From contig JAIVHO010000003.1 of assembly GCA_020201035.1 (NCBI GenBank), positions 1-47,602 on the forward strand: DNA of 47,602 nucleotides. The letters run 5' to 3'. The DNA comes from Bacteroidales bacterium. Lineage in GTDB: Bacteria; Bacteroidota; Bacteroidia; Bacteroidales; VadinHA17. Position 1 is the stretch's first letter; every line of letters starts with the position of its first letter. Both the position numbers and the translations under genes were made by a program. This document shows, one piece after another, positions 1-6,074 of the stretch. The notes beneath the pieces were generated by a model. It was not told where the DNA came from. It saw nothing but the letters and a program-made list of their open reading frames with translations, and ran no database searches.

Positions 1-873
1 TCGGTGATTGATGCAACAAAATTTATCGGTGCGGCTGCTCTTTATAAAGGGGATGATCCGTGGGATATCCTCGCAAAGGGAACCCCGGTTACCGCATCAC
101 TACCGCTGGCTACCGTCCTTACACTGCCCGCTACCGGTACTGAGATGAACGGAAATGCTGTTATCAGCCGTAAATCTACCCGCGAGAAGTTTGCTTTCGG
201 GTCGGTTCATACATTTCCGCTGTTTTCAATTCTGCTCCCCGAAGCCGCTGGTACCCTGCCGCAACGACAGGTGGCAAACGGAATAGTGGATGCTTTTATT
301 CATGTTATTGAACAATATCTTACCTACCCGGTGAATGCTATGGTGCAGGACAGATTCTCGGAGGCACTGTTGAAAACGCTTATTGACGTGGCCCCTGATG
401 TCTATAAGGATCCTTCCGATTACGATGCGATGTCTAACCTGATGTGGGCAGCAACTATGGCGCTGAACGGACTAATATCGAAGGGCGTTCCCGGCGACTG
501 GTCGGTTCATGATATCGGTCATGAGCTTACCGCATTGCATAATATTGATCATGCCCGTACGCTGGCAATAGTGTTGCCGGGAGTGTGGGAAGTACTTAAG
601 GAGGAGAAGATGGATAAACTTGTGCAGTATGCAGAGCGGGTATGGAACGTAACCGAAGGCACCCCGGTTGAAAAGGCTGACAGGGCTATTGAACTGACAG
701 TACAGTTCTTCGAATCGCTGGGTGTTAAAACCAGACTGAGCGATTATGGTGTTTCACAGGATACAGTTGATCTTATCGTAAGCAGGTTCAGTGAAAGGGG
801 CCGACTCGGTTTTGGCGACCGCCGACTGGTTACTCCCGTTGTTGTAAGGGAGGTTCTTCAGAACAGGCTGTAG
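1..873 (+). CDS. Iron-containing (NADPH-dependent) alcohol dehydrogenase, YqhD/BdhA-like, 5' truncated
   Basis: This is the C-terminal three quarters of a group III, iron-type alcohol dehydrogenase. Members reduce aldehydes to alcohols in the cytoplasm, mostly with NADPH. The frame is open from base 1, and the first residues SVIDATKF match the conserved GGGSVID-type cofactor-binding segment, so the true start lies upstream of the window. The metal ligands of the YqhD family are visible: Asp and His in VDAFIH, then His in VHDIGHE and His in NIDHA. The stop TAG at 871-873 is also the first triplet of a 46-bp tandem repeat. The last codons (VREVLQNRL) look like a diverged member of that array, since a similar coding string (VRKILRK) recurs near 1101-1121. 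It converges with hutH. Family assignment is firm; substrate is not predictable. Confidence 0.93.
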   Translation, partial: SVIDATKFIGAAALYKGDDPWDILAKGTPVTASLPLATVLTLPATGTEMNGNAVISRKSTREKFAFGSVHTFPLFSILLPEAAGTLPQRQVANGIVDAFIHVIEQYLTYPVNAMVQDRFSEALLKTLIDVAPDVYKDPSDYDAMSNLMWAATMALNGLISKGVPGDWSVHDIGHELTALHNIDHARTLAIVLPGVWEVLKEEKMDKLVQYAERVWNVTEGTPVEKADRAIELTVQFFESLGVKTRLSDYGVSQDTVDLIVSRFSERGRLGFGDRRLVTPVVVREVLQNRL

Positions 874-1053
874 CATGGAAAATCTCAGGAACATCCTGGT
901 AAGATTGTTACCGTTGTAGCAGGTAAAATCTCCGGATCATCCTGTTAAGATTGCTACCATTGTAGCATGGAAGATCTCCTAATCATGCTGTTAAGATTGC
1001 TACCGTTGTAGCAGGTGTTTCTTCGGAACATTCTGTAAAGACTGCTTTTGTTG
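871..1053 (+). repeat. 46-bp degenerate tandem array starting at the alcohol dehydrogenase stop codon
   Basis: Units lie at 871-916, 917-962, 963-1008 and a weaker, 45-bp one at 1009-1053. Each starts with TAGCA and carries a core like TAAGATTGCTACC. The first TAG is the stop codon of the upstream gene. The region from 1009 to 1124 also reads as a stop-free frame ending at TAA 1122-1124 with a tail (EEVRKILRK) resembling the dehydrogenase C-terminus. The array may therefore be a decayed duplication of a gene 3' end. The rest of the gap to 1149 shows no gene. Confidence 0.9.
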
Positions 1054-1149
1054 TGGAAGGTGATTCTGGCGAACAGACAGTAATAGGAACTTCGGAAGAG
1101 GTTAGGAAGATTCTCCGGAAATAACTGTGTGAGTTGATCAGCCAGTAAG

Positions 1150-2724
1150 CTAAAACATATCAAAATCATCAGAATACTCCGTCCTGAGATCTATGGAATA
1201 CTCTTTTGAGACCTCCTCAGACCTTTTAATAAGTTCTCTGTTGCGGATGATTTCTATCCCCTTTTCAATATCGTCAGCAAAGACCCTGTCCTCTTCGGCA
1301 AATGTGACCCTGCTGCGAACCAGCTTGTGTATCTCGTCGAGAATATGGGATGAATGGAGGGGCTTGCGGTATTCAAACGCCTGGGCAGCAGTGATCAGTT
1401 CAATAGCGAGTATCTTCTCAACATTGTCAATAATGCGCAGTGCCTTGCGGGCTGATATGGATCCCATACTTACGTGATCTTCCTGTCCCAGCGAGGTGGG
1501 AATACTGTCGGCGCTCGAAGGAAAACAGAGCCCCTTGTTCTCACTTGCCAGAGCTGCTGTGGTGTACTGAAGCATCATATATCCGGAGTTTATACCGGTC
1601 TCTTTCATCAGCAGGGCAGGTACCCCCGGTGAATTGCCTTCAAGGGCGAGGTAGATTCTTCGGTCCGAGATATTTCCCATCTCTGATGCAGCGAGGGCAG
1701 CATAATCAATTGCCATGGCAACGGGCTCACCGTGGAAGTTGCCTCCGCTGATAACGGTATCACTGTCAATAATAACCGGATTGTCTGTTACGGAATTTAT
1801 TTCAATATCAATTAGTTCCTTTAAATGAAGCCATGCGGTTCTGCAGGCACCGTGAACCTGTGGTATGCATCGGAGCGAGTAGGGATCCTGTACCTTTTCA
1901 CAGTTTGCATGGTTGACCATTATACCTGATCCCTTCAGCAGAGCCCTGAATCTGGCTGCAACGTGTATATTGGCCTTGTATGGCCTGAGTTCGTGGAGCG
2001 GAGCAAGAAATGGCTTAAGTGATCCCTGAAGACCCTCAATCATCATCGCACCAATAATATCAGCCTGGGTCAGACATCCGTGCATCCTTTCGATAAACTG
2101 AACGCCATGGGCAGCAATAAACTGGGTACCGTTAATGAGGGCGAGACCCTCCTTGGGACCAAGGGAGAGGTGTTTGAGATTTTCATGCCGGAACATCGTT
2201 TCGGTGGATACCATTTCTCCCCTGTACCAGACATGGCCCAACCCGATAAGCGGAAGGAAGAGGTGTGCAAGAGGGGCCAGATCGCCGGAAGCTCCAACTG
2301 ATCCCTGGGATGGAACAACCGGGGTAACATCATTCTCTATCTGCCAGTTGATACGGTCAAGCGTTTCCTCGTTTATTCCTGAATTTCCCATCGAAAGAGT
2401 ATGAACCTTAAGAATCATCATTAACCGGGCTGTCTCAGGGTCAACCGGCTCGCCAACACCTACGCTGTGGCTCTTGAGGATATTTGTCTGTAATAACCGG
2501 GTGTCCTCCTTCGAAATACTGGTGGTGCAGAGCGACCCGAAACCGGTATTGATCCCGTAAACGGGAAGCTCCCTGTCAACAATATCACTTACTATTGCGG
2601 CACTCCTGCGTATACGTTCTCGGGCACCTTCCGTGATCACACCCTTAATCTGATTCCGTGCAATTCCAAGAGCTGTTGATGATGTGAGATGATCCTCTCC
2701 ATACCTGAAAATACTGTTTTTCAT
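1150..2724 (-). CDS. hutH: Histidine ammonia-lyase
   Basis: It deaminates L-histidine to trans-urocanate, the first step of histidine degradation, in the cytoplasm. The 524-residue length fits the family. The Ala-Ser-Gly triad that cyclises into the MIO electrophile is at residues 145-147 (GSVGASGDLAPLAH). The catalytic Tyr is at about 56 in YGINTGFG. The SH pair at 85-86 and the Glu in LGQEDHVSMG favour histidine over phenylalanine or tyrosine lyase activity. The start ATG is preceded by a TATATTTG promoter element about 25 bp upstream. No hutU, hutI, hutG or hutF is adjacent, so the rest of the pathway must lie elsewhere or be absent. It converges with the alcohol dehydrogenase. Confidence 0.95.
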   Translation of the reverse strand: MKNSIFRYGEDHLTSSTALGIARNQIKGVITEGARERIRRSAAIVSDIVDRELPVYGINTGFGSLCTTSISKEDTRLLQTNILKSHSVGVGEPVDPETARLMMILKVHTLSMGNSGINEETLDRINWQIENDVTPVVPSQGSVGASGDLAPLAHLFLPLIGLGHVWYRGEMVSTETMFRHENLKHLSLGPKEGLALINGTQFIAAHGVQFIERMHGCLTQADIIGAMMIEGLQGSLKPFLAPLHELRPYKANIHVAARFRALLKGSGIMVNHANCEKVQDPYSLRCIPQVHGACRTAWLHLKELIDIEINSVTDNPVIIDSDTVISGGNFHGEPVAMAIDYAALAASEMGNISDRRIYLALEGNSPGVPALLMKETGINSGYMMLQYTTAALASENKGLCFPSSADSIPTSLGQEDHVSMGSISARKALRIIDNVEKILAIELITAAQAFEYRKPLHSSHILDEIHKLVRSRVTFAEEDRVFADDIEKGIEIIRNRELIKRSEEVSKEYSIDLRTEYSDDFDMF

Positions 2725-2748
2725 AATTCCGGTTTTTTATGGGAAATA

Positions 2749-2756
2749 CAAATATA
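2749..2756 (-). promoter_or_regulatory. -7 promoter element of hutH
   Basis: On the minus strand this reads TATATTTG, a perfect match to the Bacteroidota -7 consensus TAnnTTTG. A TTA triplet lies 19 bp upstream at 2776-2778, close to the usual TTG -33 element. The predicted leader is about 20 nt. Confidence 0.6.
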
Positions 2757-2937
2757 TCCAATATCATCGGAATCATAATCCCTGACTGAGGATTTATAAC
2801 TGTTTAACAGACCTGATTTTCATGCATCTCTGGCTTGCTGCCGGTTCACAGAACAGGAGGGGAAACATCATCGGAACTGATACCATAATCGGTAATTATA
2901 TCCTGCTTTGCCCATATCGGCGGATTGATAATTTAGT

Positions 2938-2945
2938 TACTTTTG
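2938..2945 (+). promoter_or_regulatory. -7 promoter element, 4 bp before a GTG start
   Basis: TACTTTTG matches TAnnTTTG exactly. It ends only 4 nt before the GTG at 2950, so transcription would begin at or next to the start codon. I see no -33 TTG at the right spacing. Confidence 0.55.
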
Positions 2946-2949
2946 CGCA

Positions 2950-3918
2950 GTGAAAACCCCTGGAAGCATAAAGCCGCATCTTGCACTGATAGGTGCTAAC
3001 CTGATATACGGGCTTAATTATTCTATTGCCAAACTGCTGATGCCCGATTTCATTAAGCCGTTCGGGCTGGTAGCTCTCAGGTCAGTGGTGGCAACCTCCC
3101 TCTTCTGGATACTTTCACTCTTTTTCCCGAATGAAAAGGTTGCGAAAAAGGATATGCTCTATATGCTGTCATTCTTTCTTTTCGGGGTATTCTTTAATCA
3201 GGTATTCTTTTTGGCCGGACTAAACCGTACCACGCCTATCAATGCCTCCCTGATAATGCTGGTTAACCCTATTATGGCAATCATCTTCGGGGTAATTATT
3301 CTGAAGGAGAAGCTTCGCGCGAGGCGATTGGCAGGGGTGCTCACGGGTTTAACCGGAACAGCGATTCTTATTCTTGGAGATTCAGGTGTGAAATTCGGCG
3401 GAGGGTCAACCGCGGGTGATCTGATGATATTTATTAATGCTACCTCCTGGGCACTGTTTCTGGTGACAATAAAAAAGATGACCACAAAATACAGTAATGT
3501 TACCGTTATGAAATGGGTGTTCCTTTTTGGCGTAACACCAAACCTGCTCATTGGTCACCGGGCGCTGTTTGAGGTCGACTTTACCGCACTTCCCGCGGTG
3601 GTGATGATGGGAATGGTCTATGTAACGGTGTTTACTACCTTCCTGGGGTATAACCTTAATACATACGGACTCAAATATGTCTCTCCAACCGTAGTGAGTA
3701 CCTACGTATATATGCAGCCTGTGGTTGCTGTTGTGGTTGCAATGATGATCGGTCAGGACAGGCTGACCCTGGTAAAAGTACTTTCAGCACTGCTCGTCTT
3801 TATGGGAGTATGGCTGGTAAGTACCAGATCGGCACGGGAAAAAAATGAGGGCAGGGAAAGAGTTGACAGGGAGAGAGGTGCCGGAAAGAGAGGTGCCGGA
3901 AAGAGAGGTGCCGGATAA
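2950..3918 (+). CDS. EamA/DMT-superfamily permease
   Basis: An inner-membrane drug/metabolite-type exporter with two EamA repeats and about ten membrane segments. The first helix begins near residue 10 (LALIGANLIYGLNY); the second EamA half begins near residue 157. The substrate is unknown. The start is GTG, because the next in-frame ATG would remove helix 1. The C-terminus after the last helix is a charged low-complexity tail made of RGAGK-type units. It is encoded by a 15-bp tandem repeat that crosses the stop codon. After TAA 3916-3918 the same frame stays open for 53 codons to TGA 4078-4080, so a single base difference sets the tail length. The gene stands alone between hutH and tpx. Confidence 0.9.
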   Translation: MKTPGSIKPHLALIGANLIYGLNYSIAKLLMPDFIKPFGLVALRSVVATSLFWILSLFFPNEKVAKKDMLYMLSFFLFGVFFNQVFFLAGLNRTTPINASLIMLVNPIMAIIFGVIILKEKLRARRLAGVLTGLTGTAILILGDSGVKFGGGSTAGDLMIFINATSWALFLVTIKKMTTKYSNVTVMKWVFLFGVTPNLLIGHRALFEVDFTALPAVVMMGMVYVTVFTTFLGYNLNTYGLKYVSPTVVSTYVYMQPVVAVVVAMMIGQDRLTLVKVLSALLVFMGVWLVSTRSAREKNEGRERVDRERGAGKRGAGKRGAG

Positions 3919-4026
3919 AGAGTTGCCGGAGAAAGAAGTGCCAGGGAAGGAGATTCAGAAGAGAGAGTTTCCGGAGAAAAACGTACCAGAGAAAGAGATG
4001 CCGGGGAAATAGTTGCCGGAGAAACT
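3847..4026 (+). repeat. 15-bp tandem array, 12 units, crossing the EamA stop codon
   Basis: Twelve successive 15-bp units with consensus near GTTGCCGGAGAAAGA and no indels. The first units code for the EamA tail; the stop TAA arises inside unit 5. Because 15 is a multiple of 3, later units stay in frame without stops. The rest of the gap 3919-4381 is non-coding and holds a second array at 4151-4310. Confidence 0.93.
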
Positions 4027-4150
4027 GAACCGCTGCACGTAACAATTATGATTAAATCAGATAAAAAAGAAAATGACTGATACCGTTTCCGGTACAGCCA
4101 TTTTATTCGTGTCGATGTCCGTGTTTCTGTAAAGTAACGCGGGTTTCTAT

Positions 4151-4310
4151 CAATTATCAAAAAACTCCGGTTAACATTAAAAATGCTTGTTGCTGTCGGG
4201 TAACTAGTGTTCCTGCAACGAAGCGTAAGTCGCTGTCGAAAAACTAAAGTTACTTAGAGGGCACATTTGGTGCTATCAGGTAAACGGTGTTCCAGTAAGT
4301 AACTTGAACT
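4151..4310 (+). repeat. 40-bp degenerate tandem array downstream of tpx
   Basis: Related segments recur at exactly 40-bp steps, at 4151, 4191, 4231 and 4271, with cores such as TGCTGTCGGGTAAC and TGCTATCAGGTAAA. Divergence is high, so this is an old array. It lies 70-230 bp downstream of the tpx stop codon on the minus strand. Confidence 0.7.
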
Positions 4311-4381
4311 TTTTTTTGCAAAACCAATGATACTCCTGGTTAAGGGTAATTGAAATCGGTTATACCGTGTTAAAGCAGGAA

Positions 4382-4879
4382 TTACAGCACTGCCAGTGCA
4401 GCATCGTAATCAGGTTCCTCAGATATTTCCGGAACAAGCTGATTGTAGATAACCTTGCCGGCTTCGTCAATAACAACTACACTTCTTGCAAAAAGCCCCT
4501 GAAAAGGACCGTCAAGAATATCCACACCGTATGAAGAGCCGAAATCAGTGTCGCGGAATGCTGAAAGAGTGACCACATTCTCAATCCCTTCAGTTGAGCA
4601 GAATCGCCCCGCTGCTAATGGGAGGTCCTTTGAAATCGCGAGTACAACGGTGTTTTTCAGTGAGGCCGCCTTTTCATTGAACTTTCGCATAGCGGCTGCA
4701 CACACCGAAGTTTCAAGACTGGGAAAAATGTTCAGTACAACCCGCTTGCCGGATGTCTCACTTAGTGACATCTCAGAAAGGTCACTCTTAACAAGAGTGA
4801 AGCCGGGTGCTGTTGTTCCCTTTGAGGGTAAGGTTCCTGAAATAGTTACGGGATTTCCTTTTAAAGTAATTTTTGCCAT
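4382..4879 (-). CDS. tpx: Thiol peroxidase
   Basis: An atypical 2-Cys peroxiredoxin that reduces hydrogen peroxide and alkyl hydroperoxides using thioredoxin. At 165 residues it is full length. The peroxidatic Cys is residue 60 in PSLETSVC and the resolving Cys is residue 94 in RFCSTEG, matching Cys61 and Cys95 of the E. coli enzyme. The C-terminal [11 protein letters not shown] is also family-typical. The ATG start at 4879 sits in an AT-rich leader without an obvious Shine-Dalgarno. It is divergent from a small CPKC thioredoxin-like gene 457 bp away. Both are thiol-redox proteins, although nothing shows that they share regulation. Confidence 0.96.
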   Translation of the reverse strand: MAKITLKGNPVTISGTLPSKGTTAPGFTLVKSDLSEMSLSETSGKRVVLNIFPSLETSVCAAAMRKFNEKAASLKNTVVLAISKDLPLAAGRFCSTEGIENVVTLSAFRDTDFGSSYGVDILDGPFQGLFARSVVVIDEAGKVIYNQLVPEISEEPDYDAALAVL

Positions 4880-5038
4880 AATAAATCTCTCTTATATTGT
4901 TTATGTAAAGTTAAACTTCCTGATATATAAACAAGACAAAAGCTCCCGGGTTCATTATTTAAAATCATTTGGCGGTCAAAGAGAGCTTATGCATCAATGT
5001 TTCCGCAGTAGCTGTTGCTTTTCCGGTAATCTGCTGGG

Positions 5039-5110
5039 TTGCCACCCCTGGAAAGTACCGGCTTGCCTCCCCCGGAAAGTACCGGCTTGCCAACCCTGGA
5101 AAGTGCCGGC
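5039..5110 (+). repeat. 24-bp tandem array, three units
   Basis: Units at 5039-5062, 5063-5086 and 5087-5110 have the core GGAAAGTACCGGCTTGCC and differ at only a few bases; a partial fourth follows. The array lies in the 457-bp gap between the divergent tpx and CPKC genes. Apart from this array, the promoter and a leader hairpin, I see nothing in the gap. The short reading frames across it are repeat artefacts. Confidence 0.9.
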
Positions 5111-5285
5111 TTGCCCCTCCGTTAGGAGGCGGGTTTTGTGCCTGCCAGATGTGTTCCCGCGACAGCAATGCTGGTAACGCTCCGGCCGGTCAAATGGCAA
5201 ATTGGATTGGCCCGGGAGTTTGCCGTGGGTTGAATACTGTGAAGGTATTTATGGCCGCTTGCTGCGATGAGCTTTAATAATTTTT

Positions 5286-5311
5286 TAACTTTGCGTTTCG
5301 CCATAGGCGAA
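5286..5311 (+). promoter_or_regulatory. Promoter -7 element and leader hairpin of the CPKC gene
   Basis: TAACTTTG at 5286-5293 is a perfect TAnnTTTG element. Directly after it, TTCGCC and GGCGAA at 5297-5311 form a 6-bp hairpin with an ATA loop. The hairpin would sit at the extreme 5' end of a leader of about 35-40 nt and might protect the mRNA. That role is inference. Confidence 0.55.
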
Positions 5312-5336
5312 CAAAGAATGATAAACACTTAATAAT

Positions 5337-5582
5337 ATGATAAAGATTGTAGTACTGGGTACCGGATGCCCAAAATGTAAAACACTGGAAAAATTGGTTC
5401 GTGATACCGTGGCTCAATTGGGAATAGAGTCTGAAGTAACCAAAGAGGAGGATATAATGAAAATAATGGAGTACGGAATACTGCATACGCCCGGACTGGT
5501 AATAAATGGCAGGGTGGTTGCCTCGGGCCGAATCCCGTCGGCAAAGGAGATTACCGGTTTTATTGAGTCTGAGAAACAGTAA
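5337..5582 (+). CDS. Small thioredoxin-fold redox protein (CPKC motif)
   Basis: An 81-residue protein of the redox-active disulfide protein 2 type, a minimal thioredoxin fold. The active site CPKC is at residues 11-14 (GTGCPKCKTL), and the cis-proline loop reads HTPGLVING. It probably exchanges disulfides with an unknown partner in the cytoplasm, as there is no signal peptide. Homologues often sit beside permeases or arsenic genes, but neither is present here. Its divergent neighbour is thiol peroxidase. The ATG start lies about 35 nt after a good promoter. Confidence 0.88.
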   Translation: MIKIVVLGTGCPKCKTLEKLVRDTVAQLGIESEVTKEEDIMKIMEYGILHTPGLVINGRVVASGRIPSAKEITGFIESEKQ

Positions 5583-5805
5583 TAGACAGGTTCTTTATAT
5601 CATTAAGAGATGTATGGATTGTAAGGAGGGCTAATAACAAAGCCTCCCGGAAATTACATTAACTTATGATTCATATTTAACCAAATACAGTTACCTGTAG
5701 TTTTCTCTGTTTATTTCATATTTATCCGGTATAGAGAATTATGATTTTCCCTTTAAATCGGGAAAACTGAAATGAGTTCTGGTTTGGAATATTTTAGCAA
5801 TAGTT

Positions 5806-5967
5806 GGGGGAAAGTAGTATTTGAGGGGAAGTAGTATTTGAGGGGAAGGTAGTAATTGGGGTAAGGTAGTATCCGGGGTAAGGTAGTATTTGAGGGGAAG
5901 GTAGTAATTGGGGGAAGTAGTATCCGGGGGAAGTAGTATTTTGGAGGAAGTAGTATCCGGAGGAAAG
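5806..5967 (+). repeat. G-rich tandem array of 16-18-bp units (about nine)
   Basis: Units resemble GGGGAAGTAGTATTTGA, with the last bases alternating between TTT, ATT and TCC. Each unit carries a run of four or five G on the plus strand. The array lies in the 492-bp gap 5583-6074, in front of the S9 peptidase promoter. The remaining gap is AT-rich and I see no gene in it. Confidence 0.9.
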
Positions 5968-6043
5968 CGATCATTCCCTGATTTTCTGCTATTAGTTGAT
6001 TTATAACATACTCAATTGAGTGTGATATCCCGGATAGTTTTGA

Positions 6044-6051
6044 TATGTTTG
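6044..6051 (+). promoter_or_regulatory. -7 promoter element of the S9 peptidase gene
   Basis: TATGTTTG matches TAnnTTTG and lies 23 bp before the ATG at 6075. No convincing -33 element is visible. Confidence 0.55.
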
Positions 6052-6074
6052 ATAAATAATCAAAATAACTCTAT

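Noticed and set aside
1150-2724. Phenylalanine or tyrosine ammonia-lyase
   Set aside because: The SH pair at 85-86 and the Glu in LGQEDHVSMG are histidine-lyase features.
3753-4160. 135-residue antisense reading frame over the EamA 3' end
   Set aside because: It exists only because the 15-bp repeat lacks stops on both strands; it overlaps a real transporter gene and its translation is Leu/Ser/Pro repeat.
4965-5330. Several 65-100-residue frames on both strands in the tpx/CPKC gap
   Set aside because: They are products of the 24-bp repeat, overlap each other, and lack any protein-like composition or a sensible start.
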